Of a stretch of DNA of 64,000 bases, positions 45,598 to 56,800 are shown one piece after another. The first letter of the stretch is position 1. Each line of letters starts with the position of its first letter. The stretch comes from Massilia sp. MS-15. GTDB taxonomy: Bacteria; Pseudomonadota; Gammaproteobacteria; Burkholderiales; Burkholderiaceae_D. The position numbers and the translations under genes are program-made. The DNA is taken from the NCBI RefSeq assembly GCF_020176695.1, contig NZ_JAIWIA010000018.1:1-64000 (forward strand). The letters run 5' to 3'. Below the pieces are notes generated by a model, which saw only the letters and a program-made list of their open reading frames with translations, did not search any database and was not told the DNA's origin.

Positions 45598-46427
45598 CGC
45601 GCCGTGCGGGCGCCGCCTGGACCGCCACTGGCGCGCTGGCCGCGCTGCTGCTGGCGGCGTTGTGGGTCGCGCCCCTGCTGTGGGCGCTCGGCACGGCCCT
45701 GCGGCCCGAGCACGAAACCGTGTCCGCCGTGTTCCACTGGCTGCCGCGCGACTGGACCGTGGATGCCTTCGTGCAGGTGCTGGGCGCCGGCAGCGTGGGA
45801 CGCTGGCTGTTTAACAGCGCGCTGGTGGCCCTCCTGGTGACGGTATTGACCATGGCGCTGTCCCTGATGGCCGGGTACGCGTTTTCCCAGCTGCGTTTCC
45901 GCGGCCGGCGGCTGGCGTTCGGGCTGGCCATGCTGGCTTTCCTGCTGCCCTTCGAGGCGCTGCTGGTACCCCTGTTCCGGATGATGAACGGGCTCGGCCT
46001 GGTCGACAGCTATGCCGGCATCGTGCTGCCCCAGTTGGTGGCGCCGGTGGCGATCTACGTCTTCAAGCGCTTCTTCGACGCGGTGCCGGCCGAGTTCCGC
46101 GAAGCGGCCGTGATGGATGGCGCGGGGCCGCTGCGCATCCTGTGGAGTGTCTACCTGCCGCTATCTAGCAATATCGCGTGGGCGATGGCCATCGTCAGCT
46201 TCATCGGCGCCTGGAACAACTTCCTGTGGCCTTACATCATCGTTACCTCGACCGACATGATGACCATCCCGCTCGGCCTGGCCCAGGTCCAGGACGCGTT
46301 CGGCGTGCGCTACGCGCGGATGATGGCGGCGGCGCTGGTGGGCGCACTGCCGGTGGCGCTGGCCTATGTACTGTTCCAGCGCCGGGTGACGCGCGGCTTC
46401 CTCGCCGCCACCGGCCTGAAAGGATAA
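45594..46427 (+). CDS. Carbohydrate ABC transporter permease 2 (CUT1, MalG-type)
   Basis: Second inner-membrane subunit (277 residues, six helices). The EAA loop reads EFREAAVMDGAGPLRILWSVYLPL, and the helix WAMAIVSFIGAWNNFLWPYII is typical of the MalG branch. Overlap of four bases with permease 1 indicates coupled translation; the ATPase gene follows 11 bases later. Confidence 0.92.
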   Translation: MTRRAGAAWTATGALAALLLAALWVAPLLWALGTALRPEHETVSAVFHWLPRDWTVDAFVQVLGAGSVGRWLFNSALVALLVTVLTMALSLMAGYAFSQLRFRGRRLAFGLAMLAFLLPFEALLVPLFRMMNGLGLVDSYAGIVLPQLVAPVAIYVFKRFFDAVPAEFREAAVMDGAGPLRILWSVYLPLSSNIAWAMAIVSFIGAWNNFLWPYIIVTSTDMMTIPLGLAQVQDAFGVRYARMMAAALVGALPVALAYVLFQRRVTRGFLAATGLKG

Positions 46428-46438
46428 ACGGAGACTTT

Positions 46439-47584
46439 ATGGCATCTGTGCGCCTGCACGGCATTACCAAGCATTACGGGGACCAGCCGGTCATCCGGGA
46501 CATCGAGCTCGCGATTGCGGACGGCGAATTCGTGGTGCTGGTTGGGCCGTCCGGCTGCGGCAAGTCGACCCTGCTGCGCATCGTCGCCGGGCTCGAGGAC
46601 GCCGATGCCGGTACGGTGCTGATCGGGGGGCAGCCGTGCAACGAAGTCGCGCCGGCGCGGCGCGGGATCGCAATGGTGTTCCAGAACCATGCGCTGTACC
46701 CGCACATGACGGTGGCCGGCAACATGGGCTTCGCCCTGCGCCTGGCCGGGGTGCCGCGCGCCGAGATCGCACAGCGGGTCGAGCGCGCCGCCGCGGCGCT
46801 GCAGATCGGCCACCTGCTCGGACGCCGCCCGGCGGAGCTGTCCGGCGGCCAGCGCCAGCGGGTGGCGATCGGGCGCGCCATCGTGCGCAAGCCCGAGGTC
46901 TTCCTGTTCGACGAGCCGCTGTCGAACCTGGACGCGGCCCTGCGCGGCCAGGCCCGGGTCGAGCTGGCACGCCTGCACCGCGAGCTGGGCGCCACCATGC
47001 TCTACGTGACGCACGACCAGGTCGAGGCCATGGCCCTGGGCCAGAAGATCGTGGTGCTCAATGGTGGCCGCGTCGAGCAGGCCGGCACCCCGCTGGAACT
47101 CTACGAGCGGCCGGTGAACCGCTTCGTGGCCGGCTTTCTCGGCGCGCCACGCATGAATTTCCTGCCCGGGATGCTGGCCGGGGAGGAGGGCGCGACCACC
47201 CATGTGCGCCTGCCCGGCGGCCCGGTGGTGCAGGTGGCGGCCGACGCGACCCGCGCCGCGCCGGGCGCCGCGGTGAGCCTGGGCATCCGGCCGGAACACC
47301 TGTGCATCGTGGCGGATGCCAGGACCGTGGATGGCGGCGCCACGATCGCCGCCACGGTGTCCCTGGTTGAATACCTGGGCGAGGCCAGCATCGTCCATGT
47401 GCAGGTGGACGGGGTGCCGGAGATGCTGGCGCTGAAGTGCCGCGCCGGCGTCGCCTGGCCGGAACCCGGCGCGCGGGTGGCGCTCGGCTTCGACCCGGCC
47501 CACGGCCACCTGTTCGACGCCGCAGGCCTGGCGCTGCCACGCGTGCTCCCGGACGGGGGAGCCGGCGCGCCCGGTGTACAGTAG
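46439..47584 (+). CDS. Sugar ABC transporter ATPase (UgpC/MsmX/MalK-type)
   Basis: Cytoplasmic ATPase subunit (381 residues). The Walker A (GPSGCGKST), Q loop (MVFQNHALYPHMTV), signature (LSGGQRQR), Walker B (VFLFDEPLSNLD) and H loop (YVTHDQ) are intact, followed by a TOBE/MalK-like regulatory domain from about residue 240 with SLGIRPEHL. Such ATPases can serve several sugar importers. ATG at 46439 is set by GGAGAC. It lies between permease 2 and the GH43 gene. Confidence 0.95.
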   Translation: MASVRLHGITKHYGDQPVIRDIELAIADGEFVVLVGPSGCGKSTLLRIVAGLEDADAGTVLIGGQPCNEVAPARRGIAMVFQNHALYPHMTVAGNMGFALRLAGVPRAEIAQRVERAAAALQIGHLLGRRPAELSGGQRQRVAIGRAIVRKPEVFLFDEPLSNLDAALRGQARVELARLHRELGATMLYVTHDQVEAMALGQKIVVLNGGRVEQAGTPLELYERPVNRFVAGFLGAPRMNFLPGMLAGEEGATTHVRLPGGPVVQVAADATRAAPGAAVSLGIRPEHLCIVADARTVDGGATIAATVSLVEYLGEASIVHVQVDGVPEMLALKCRAGVAWPEPGARVALGFDPAHGHLFDAAGLALPRVLPDGGAGAPGVQ

Positions 47585-47603
47585 CGGCCACAAGGGAGGT
47601 CCC

Positions 47604-48569
47604 ATGCTCAATACCTACTGCAACCCGGTCTATCCGGAGATCATGGCCGATCCCTTCGTGCTGCGGCACGAGGGACGCTACTACGCCTACGGCACTGCGC
47701 CCGCGGGCCCGGGTGGTGCGCGCTTCCCGGTACTGGTGTCGAACGACCTGGTCGACTGGCACCGCGCCGGCTACGCCATGGCCGCCCCGGGCACCGACGA
47801 ATTCTGGGCGCCGGAAGTGGCCCATGCCGATGGCCGGTTCTGGCTGTACTATTCGCGCGGCGACAGCCAAGGCCACGGCCACCGGCTGCGGGTGGCCGTG
47901 GCCGACCATCCGGCCGGGCCTTTCAGCGACTGCGCTACCCTGCTGGTGCCGGACCAGCCCTTCTCGATCGACGCCCACCCGTTCCGCGACCATGACGGCC
48001 AGTGGTACCTGTACTACTGCGTGGACTTCCTGGCGCTGGAGGACGAGCACCGGATCGGCACCGGCATCGTGGTCGACCGCATGCTGGCGATGGACCGGCT
48101 GGCCGGGCAGCCGCGCACGGTGGCGCGCCCGCATGCCGACTGGCAGCTGTTCAAGAAAGGGCGCGCCATGTACGACGCGGTCTACGACTGGCATACGGTG
48201 GAAGGCGCCTCGGTCCTGGTGCATGGGGGCCGCTATTACTGCTTCTACAGCGGCGGGGCCTGGGAACAGGAGAACTACGGCGTCAGCTGGGTGGTGGCCG
48301 AACATCCGCTCGGACCGTTCACGCGGCCTGAAGGCAGCGAGCACGCGCTCCTGATGCGCACCCGGCCCGGCAACGTGATCGGGCCCGGCCATAATTCCTT
48401 CACTACCTCGCCCGACGGCAGCCAGGACTGGATCGTGTACCACGCCTGGGACCCGGCCATGACGGGCCGGCGCATGTGCATCGACCGCCTGGTGTGGGAC
48501 AGCGGCCGGCCCTCGACGGCGGGGCCGAGCTTCACGCGCCAGCCGGCACCGGCCGGGCTGCTGCTGTAG
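47604..48569 (+). CDS. Glycoside hydrolase family 43-type enzyme, cytoplasmic
   Basis: A 321-residue five-bladed propeller. The acidic triad is visible: Asp16 in IMADPFVL (base), Asp in SIDAHPFRD (pKa modulator) and Glu in TVEGASVLVHGGRYY (acid). GH43 enzymes release arabinose or xylose from plant oligosaccharides. There is no signal peptide, so the enzyme should process sugar brought in by the adjacent importer. ATG at 47604 follows AGGGAGGT. Members of GH43 differ widely in substrate, so only the sugar class can be guessed: alpha-L-arabinofuranosides or beta-xylosides. Confidence 0.88.
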   Translation: MLNTYCNPVYPEIMADPFVLRHEGRYYAYGTAPAGPGGARFPVLVSNDLVDWHRAGYAMAAPGTDEFWAPEVAHADGRFWLYYSRGDSQGHGHRLRVAVADHPAGPFSDCATLLVPDQPFSIDAHPFRDHDGQWYLYYCVDFLALEDEHRIGTGIVVDRMLAMDRLAGQPRTVARPHADWQLFKKGRAMYDAVYDWHTVEGASVLVHGGRYYCFYSGGAWEQENYGVSWVVAEHPLGPFTRPEGSEHALLMRTRPGNVIGPGHNSFTTSPDGSQDWIVYHAWDPAMTGRRMCIDRLVWDSGRPSTAGPSFTRQPAPAGLLL

Positions 48570-48591
48570 GCCGGCAATGCGGGGCGATGCG

Positions 48592-49155
48592 ATGTCCACC
48601 ATGGCGCCGAGGCTGCTGCGCAGCGCGCTGCTGGCCTGTGCCGCCCTTGCGGGCGCGGCCTGCACGCTCAATGCCGCCAGGCCGCTGCCCGCCGGCGGCC
48701 GGCCTGCGGCGCAGCGCGCCGTGATCGTGTACGGGGTACAGGTCGCGGGCCACTGGCCGCATGCGGGCTATACCGTGCAGCTGGCCGAATATGACGTCGG
48801 GCGCCAGAACATCACGGGAGATTGCTGGCGCTTCACCCGCACCGAGGCGCGTGTCGCTCCGGAGCCGGGCGGGGTCAGCTATTTCGCCTTCGACGTGCCG
48901 CCGGGCCATTACGTATACAGCCCTTTCCACGGCGCTCCGCTGGCCGGCCCGGTGCTCGCGTTCGCGGCCCCGGCCGGACGCAGCGTGTACATCGGCCACT
49001 TTACCTACGGACAGGACGGACGGGTCTCCCTGGATCGTCAGCTGGGGCCGGCGCAGGATGGCATCCGCCGTGCGCTCCCTGGCCTGGATGGACGCCTGGA
49101 ACTGGCGCAGGCCGGTCCCGCGGCGCGGCCCCGCCCCTTCCTGTGCGCGCCTTGA
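48592..49155 (+). CDS. Putative lipoprotein, unknown
   Basis: A 187-residue protein with a hydrophobic N-terminus (LLRSALLACAALAGAACTLNAA). Either LLAC or AGAAC could be a lipobox; both are imperfect. The mature part is beta-rich and aromatic (YGVQVAGHWPHAGYTVQLAEYD, YFAFDVPPGHYVYSPFHG, VYIGHFTYGQDGRV), which resembles a carbohydrate-binding or immunoglobulin-like module, but no family is recognised. An ATG at 48577 is also in frame. It lies 22 bases downstream of the GH43 gene and is likely in the same operon. Confidence 0.65.
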   Translation: MSTMAPRLLRSALLACAALAGAACTLNAARPLPAGGRPAAQRAVIVYGVQVAGHWPHAGYTVQLAEYDVGRQNITGDCWRFTRTEARVAPEPGGVSYFAFDVPPGHYVYSPFHGAPLAGPVLAFAAPAGRSVYIGHFTYGQDGRVSLDRQLGPAQDGIRRALPGLDGRLELAQAGPAARPRPFLCAP

Positions 49156-49237
49156 AGTCGGCTGCGGGGCCGGTGCCCGGCATGCATATTGACGGAATTG
49201 CTTCTTTTCCTTCCTGTTACCTTTACCGCTCCGCATT

Positions 49238-49243
49238 TATAAT
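49238..49243 (+). promoter_or_regulatory. Likely -10 box of the decayed kinase gene
   Basis: TATAAT, a perfect consensus, 33 bases upstream of the ATG at 49277, in a short AT-rich stretch. The matching -35 is poor (TGTTAC at 49215-49220, spacing 17). Confidence 0.45.
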
Positions 49244-49276
49244 CGGGAATTAAGGAAAACGCCGGAAGGAAGCACC

Positions 49277-50745
<1,469 letters not shown>

Positions 50746-50752
50746 CGCGGCC

Positions 50753-53557
50753 TCAGACTGCGGGGGCGGAGGGCGTTGCCAGCAACGCCTCGAGCTTCTC
50801 CAGCACCATCGGCCGCGCCAGGTAGTAGCCTTGCGCCTCGTCGCAGCGTGCCGCGCGCAGGAAATCCAGCACGTCGCCGGTTTCCACGCCTTCCGCCACC
50901 ACCGCCATGCCCAGCGCATGGGCCAGGTCCACGAAGGCCTTCACGAAGTCGAAGGTGGAACCGTTGCCATCGTCCTGCAACACGAAGGATCGGTCGAGTT
51001 TCAACACGTCGATCGGGAAGCGGCGCAGGTAGGCCAGGCCCGAGTAGCCGGTGCCGAAGTCGTCCACCGCCAGCCGGATGCCGAGCAGTTTCAGCTCGCG
51101 CAGCATCGAGGCGGTGCGCTCGATGTCCTCGATCAGGGCGCTCTCGGTCAGCTCCAGTTCCAGGCAGCCGGGCGGCAGGCCGGTGCGTGCCAGCGCCGCG
51201 CGCACCTCGTCGGCGAAGCCGGCCTGGGCCAGCTGGCGCGCCGACACGTTCACCGACACCACCATCGTGCGCCCGTGCTGGTCGATCAGGCGGCGGGTGC
51301 GGCCGCAGGCTTCCTCCAGCACCCAGCGCCCGATCGCGACGATCAGGCCGGTCTCCTCGGCGATGCCGATGAACTGCTGGGGCGAGACCTGGCCGCGCTG
51401 CGGATGGTTCCAGCGGATCAGTGCCTCCATGCCGACCAGGCGCATGCCGTCCAGGGCGTAGCGCGGCTGGTAGTGCAGTTCGAACTCGCCGCGCGCCAGC
51501 GCCGGGCGCAGCGATACCTCGAGCGCCATGCGCTCCTGGGTGGCCACCGTCATGGCCGGCTCGAACAGGCGATAGCGGTTGCGGCCGGCGTCCTTGGCGC
51601 GGTACATCGCGGTGTCGGCGGTCTGAAACAGCAGCTCGCGGGTCTGGGCGTCCTGCGGATACATGCTGATGCCGATCGAGGCGCCCACGATCACGTCGCT
51701 GCCGCCGACCTTGACCGGGGCGGTGAGGACATCAAGCAGCTTGTCGGCGATACGGGCGGCGGCTGGCTGGCCGCTGGCGCAGTGGGCAGCCACCACGAAT
51801 TCGTCGCCCCCCAGGCGGGCGATGATGTCGGTCGGGCGGACCACCCGGCGCAGGCGCGCCGCCACCTCGCACAGCAGCGCGTCGCCCATCTCGTGGCCGA
51901 AGGAATCGTTGACTTCCTTGAAGCGGTCGAGGTCGAGGAACATGATGGCGACGCTGTTGCCGGGCGGGCAGGCGTCGAGCATCTGCTGCACCCGCTCGCC
52001 CAGCAGGGCGCGATTCGGCAGGCCGGTCAGGGTATCGTGCGTGGCCAGTTCGTGCAGCCGGCTTTCGGCCGCCTTGCGGCCCGTGATGTCGGTCATCAGG
52101 CCGGTCAGGGACAGCGGCTGGCCGCCGGCGTCGCGCTTGATGCTGGCATTGAGCAGCACGTGGATGTGGTGGCCATGGCGGTGGCGCAGGACCGCCTCTG
52201 CGCCCTGCAGCACGGTCGCGCCCTCGCTGCCGCCGGTGTCGCCGATGCCGGGCGCCAGCGGCGAGGACACGAACAGGTCATCCAGGCGCAGCGCCAGCAG
52301 CATCGCGCGCGGATAGCCCGACAGCGCGCACAGGGCCGGGTTCACGTCCTGCAGCGCGCCCTCGCGGCCGGCCAGCAGGTAGCCGGCCGGCGTCATCTCG
52401 ATCACTTCGCGCAAGCGCTGCTCGCTCGCGCGCAGCTGCTGCTCGGCGCGTTCGCGTTCGCTGACGTCGCGGATCACGGCCAAAAAGAACTCCTCGCCCT
52501 CGTCGTCGAAGCGCGAGACCTGCACCTCGGCCGGGAAGGTACTGCCGTCCTTGCAGCGCTTGAGCAGGCGCAGCAGCTGGGCCTGGCCGGCGCGCAAACC
52601 GTCCAGCAGCGCCTGCGTCTCGGGATAGCCGAAATTGATGTCGGCCGCCTGCATGCGTGCGAACTCCTCGCGGCTGTAGCCGAAGCGGGCGCAGGCCTGG
52701 TCGTTGACCGACACGATGCGCAGCGCCTCGTCGACGATCATGATGCTGTCGCCGGCCTGGTTGAGCAGTTTGCGGAAGCGCTGCTCGCTCTTGCGCAGGG
52801 CCTGCTCGGCGGCGCGCTTGGCGGTGACCTCGTGGAAGTACACCGACAGCCCATCGCCGTTCGGGTAGGTGCGGGTCTCGACCCACACCTGGCGTGGCTC
52901 CCACAGCGTCTCGAAGGTGTCCGCTTCACGGGTTTCCATCGCCCGCCGGTAGCGCGGCAGCGCGCTCGATTGCAGCAGGTCGGGCACGAGCTCCATCAAC
53001 GGGCGGCCGATCGCGGCGGCCGCGTCGAGACCGACGAAGTCGCCCGCCTTCTGGTTGGCATAGGTCAGGCGCCAGTCGCCATCGACGGCGAAGAAGGCGT
53101 CGCCAATACTCTCCAGCATGCTGTTGAGCGCCATTTCGGAGCGCACCAGGGCCTGGCGCGCGCGCTGGCGCTCGGTGGCATCGCGCGCGCTCAGGAAGAT
53201 GCGCTGGTGCGAGGCCGACCAGCGCACCGCCGCCGCCATCAGGATCACCTGGCCATCGCGGCGCCGTACCTGCATTGGGAAATCGGGACGCTCGGGGTGG
53301 CCGTTTCGCAGGCTGGCCTGGACCTCGAGCGCCTCGGCGTGCTGTTCGGGCGGAAGCAGGGCGGTGTAATGCTTGCCGAGCAGCTCGCCCGGCTCATAGC
53401 CGAGCAGCACCCGCGCGGCGCCATTCGCGCGCAAGATCACGCCGTCGGCACCGAGCACAAGCATCAGGTCGAGGGCGTTTTCAATCATGGCCGCGTTTTC
53501 TTCGGCAAGCGCCGCGGCTCCGTTGTGCAAAGGATTGGAAATTTCCAAGGTATTCAC
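50753..53557 (-). CDS. Four-PAS GGDEF-EAL protein, cyclic-di-GMP turnover
   Basis: A cytoplasmic 934-residue protein. Four PAS/PAC domains occupy about residues 20-505, each ending in a DxTxR-type PAC string (DATERQRAR, VTAKRAAEQ, RDVSERERAE, TDITGRKAAE). The GGDEF domain has an intact LGGDEFVV and the EAL domain an intact GMEALIRW, ELTES, VDDFGTG and LDRSF, so both synthesis and breakdown are possible. The start is GTG 53557, with no good ribosome site; an ATG at codon 24 is an alternative. It is convergent with the decayed kinase and divergent from the hybrid kinase. Confidence 0.93.
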   Translation of the reverse strand: MNTLEISNPLHNGAAALAEENAAMIENALDLMLVLGADGVILRANGAARVLLGYEPGELLGKHYTALLPPEQHAEALEVQASLRNGHPERPDFPMQVRRRDGQVILMAAAVRWSASHQRIFLSARDATERQRARQALVRSEMALNSMLESIGDAFFAVDGDWRLTYANQKAGDFVGLDAAAAIGRPLMELVPDLLQSSALPRYRRAMETREADTFETLWEPRQVWVETRTYPNGDGLSVYFHEVTAKRAAEQALRKSEQRFRKLLNQAGDSIMIVDEALRIVSVNDQACARFGYSREEFARMQAADINFGYPETQALLDGLRAGQAQLLRLLKRCKDGSTFPAEVQVSRFDDEGEEFFLAVIRDVSERERAEQQLRASEQRLREVIEMTPAGYLLAGREGALQDVNPALCALSGYPRAMLLALRLDDLFVSSPLAPGIGDTGGSEGATVLQGAEAVLRHRHGHHIHVLLNASIKRDAGGQPLSLTGLMTDITGRKAAESRLHELATHDTLTGLPNRALLGERVQQMLDACPPGNSVAIMFLDLDRFKEVNDSFGHEMGDALLCEVAARLRRVVRPTDIIARLGGDEFVVAAHCASGQPAAARIADKLLDVLTAPVKVGGSDVIVGASIGISMYPQDAQTRELLFQTADTAMYRAKDAGRNRYRLFEPAMTVATQERMALEVSLRPALARGEFELHYQPRYALDGMRLVGMEALIRWNHPQRGQVSPQQFIGIAEETGLIVAIGRWVLEEACGRTRRLIDQHGRTMVVSVNVSARQLAQAGFADEVRAALARTGLPPGCLELELTESALIEDIERTASMLRELKLLGIRLAVDDFGTGYSGLAYLRRFPIDVLKLDRSFVLQDDGNGSTFDFVKAFVDLAHALGMAVVAEGVETGDVLDFLRAARCDEAQGYYLARPMVLEKLEALLATPSAPAV

Positions 53558-53679
53558 TTAAGTCGCGGCCCGTTGCCGCTGCTGGTGGAAGCCGCGCCGG
53601 ATGGCGGCAACGCTGAGGTCGCCCAGTATAGCGTTTCCATGTGGAAACTGGCGGTGTGGGCAATTTAACGACATACTTT

Positions 53680-53789
53680 CACGACACTGGCCAGTCGCGA
53701 GAGCAACACTGTGTCGTGCGACACCTTGTTTTGTCACATAGATGTATCAATGTTTGCGTCTGGATATTACAATTGCCGATTCCACGACA
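53680..53789. promoter_or_regulatory. Cluster of CACGACA sites upstream of the hybrid kinase
   Basis: CACGACA occurs at 53680-53686 and 53783-53789, and inverted (TGTCGTG) at 53712-53718. The middle copy is part of a dyad, GTGTCG-TG-CGACAC (53711-53724). All lie in the 245-base gap between two divergent signalling genes; no convincing -35/-10 pair was found. Confidence 0.4.
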
Positions 53790-53802
53790 ACGCGATTCCA
53801 GC

Positions 53803-56800
53803 ATGGCGCACCCGGCAGTTGCATTACCCCGACCCTTCGCCTCCGGCGCAGGCGCGATTGGCAAGCTCATCGACGACTTCGACTGGAGCGCCACCAGCCT
53901 GGGTCCCATCTCCGGCTGGCCGGGCGTGGTGCGCCACACGGTCGACCTGATCCTGCGTTCGCCGCTACCCATGGTCACCATGTGGGGCGCGGACGGGATC
54001 ATGATCTACAACGAGGGCTACGCCCGGATCGCGGCCGGGCGCCATCCGCAGCAGCTGGGGGCGCCCGTGCGCGCCAGTTGGCCGGATGAAGCGGCCTTCA
54101 ACGACAATGTGATGCGGGTCTGCATGGGCGGCGACAGCCTGTCCTACCGCGATGCCGAGCTGACGCTCGGCCGCCACGGCGCACCCGAGCAGGTCTGGAT
54201 GGACCTGGACTACTCCCCCATCGTCGCCGAGGACGGCAGCGTGGCCGGGGTGCTGGCGCTGGTGGTGGAAACCACCGACAAGGTGCGCGCCCAGCGCTAC
54301 CTGGCCGGCGAGCAGGACCGCCTGCGCGCGATGTTCGGCCAGGCGCCCGGCTTCATGGCCATGCTCGCCGGTCCCCAGCACCGCTACGAGCTGGTCAACG
54401 ATGCCTACCTGGGACTGGTTGAACGCGGCGACGTCATCGGCCGCAGCGTGCGCGAGGTGCTGCCCGAGGTCGCGGCCCAGGGCTTCATCGCGCTGCTCGA
54501 CGGGGTCTATGCCAGCGGCGAACCCTACAGCGGCGCGGCAAGCGAGGTCTGGCTCACCGCCGCCGACGGCGCGAGCCGCCTGCACTACCTCGACTTCGTG
54601 TTCCAGCCGGTGCGCGACCCGTCCGGCGCCGTGTTCGGCATCTTCGTGCAGGGCAACGACGTCACCGAGCGGGTACAGGCCGAGCGTGCGGTGCGCGCCA
54701 GCGAGGCGCGCTTCCGCAGCTTCGCCCAGGCCATGCCGAGCCAGGTCTGGGCCGCCGACGCGCGCGGCCAGCTGAACTGGGTCAACGAACGCATCCTGGC
54801 CTACACCGGCCTGGCGCACGAAGACCTGCTGGGCGATGGCTGGGGCCGCGTCGTCCATCCGGGCGACCTGCAGATGGTGCGCAGCCGCTGGAACGAGGCG
54901 GTGGCGACCGGCACCGTGTTCGAGGCCGAGGTGCGGCTGCGGCGCGCTGACGGCAGCTACCGCTGGCACCTGAACCGGGCGCTGCCCCTGCACGCAGGCG
55001 CAGGCGCGGCGGGCGTGACGGACGGCTGGGTCGGCACCAATACCGATATCGAGGAACAGAAGAACACCGCCCAGCGCTACGCGGCGCTGAGCGCCGACCT
55101 GCAGGGCCAGGTGGCGCTGCGCACGGCCGAGCGCGACCGCATGTGGCGGCTGTCCAAGGACATCTTGCTGGTGTGCGGCTTCGATGGCCGGGTGGCGGCG
55201 GTCAGCCCGGCCTTCGGCACGCTGCTGGGCTGGCAGGAGACCGACATCCTCGGCAAGAACTTCATGGAGCTGGTGCACCAGGAAGACCGCGGCGCCACCG
55301 TGGCGCAGATGGCCGCGCTGGCGCGCGGCGTCTACGTCTACAAGTTCGAGAACCGGTTCCGGCGCAAGGACGGCGGCTGGTGCCTGCTGTCCTGGAACGC
55401 GGCCGGCGACGAAGGCCAGGTACATGCGATCGGGCGTGACGTCACCGCCGACCGCGAGCAGCTCGAGACCATTCGCCGTACCGAACTGGCGCTGCAGCAG
55501 TCGCAGAAGATGGAAACCATCGGCAAGCTGACCGGCGGCGTGGCGCACGACTTCAACAACCTGTTGCAGATCATCTCCGGCAACCTGCAGCTGCTGCAGA
55601 TGTCGGACCTGGCCCGGCGAGGATCGGGCGACGCCGCGCGCTGGATCGACAGCGCGCGCTTGGCGGTGGACAAGGGCGCCAAGCTGGCCAGCTACCTGCT
55701 GGCCTTCGGCCGCCGCCAGCCGCTCGAGCCGAGGGTGGTGCGCATCGGCCGCCTGGTGTCGGGCATGGAAGACATGCTGCGCCGTTCGCTGGGAGAAGAG
55801 ATCGCGATCGAAATGGTGATCTCGGGCGGGCTGTGGAACACCGCGGTGGACGTGACCCAGGTCGAGAGCGCGCTGCTCAACCTCGCCATCAATGCGCGTG
55901 ACGCGATGGCCGGCAGCGGGGATGGACAGCGCCGCCTGACGATCGAGGCCACCAACGCCGTGCTCGACGACCTGTACTGCCGGTCCCACGGCGACGTGAT
56001 GCCCGGCCAGTACGTGATGCTGGCGGTGAGCGACACCGGTTGCGGCATGCCGCCGGAAGTGGTGGCGCGTGCGTTCGAGCCCTTCTTCTCGACCAAGGAG
56101 GAAGGCAAGGGCACCGGCCTGGGCCTGTCGATGGTCTACGGCTTCGTCAAGCAGAGCGGCGGCCACGTCAAGATCTACAGCGAGCCCGGACGCGGAACCA
56201 CGGTCAAGCTCTACCTGCCGCGCTCGACCGCGGCCGAGGACCCGGTCGGGCCGATCGAGACCGGACAGGCGGAAACGGGCAGCGAGACCATCCTGGTGGC
56301 CGAGGACGACGAAGCGGTACGCGCCACCGTGGTCGAGATGCTGCGCGGCCTCGGCTACCGCGTGCTGAAGGCGCCGGACGCCGCCAGCGCCTTGGCCGTG
56401 ATCGATAGCGGGGTGCCGATCGACCTGCTGTTCACCGACGTGGTAATGCCCGGCACCCTGCGCAGCACCGAACTGGCGCGCATGGCGCGCGAGCGCCTGC
56501 CGGGGCTGGCGGTGCTGTTCACCTCCGGGTACACCGAGAACGCGATCGTGCACGGTGGCCGGCTCGATCAAGGGGTCGAGCTGCTGGGCAAGCCATATAC
56601 CCGCGAACGCCTCAGCCGGCGCATCCGCCAGGTGCTGGCCGGCCAGAAGCAGGGCGTGGTGACACCCGTCCCGGTGCCGGGCCCGGGCGCGATGCCGGGC
56701 GCGGCCAGCCCCCTGTCCATCGTCCTGGTCGAGGACGAGGACAGTATCCGTGCCAGCACCGCGGCCCTGCTGGCCCACCTCGGGCACCGGGTACAGGCCG

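Noticed and set aside
53535..53548. 14-base palindrome TTGGAAATTTCCAA
   Set aside because: It lies inside the first codons of the PAS-GGDEF-EAL gene (residues LEIS) and is probably a coding coincidence unless the true start is codon 24.
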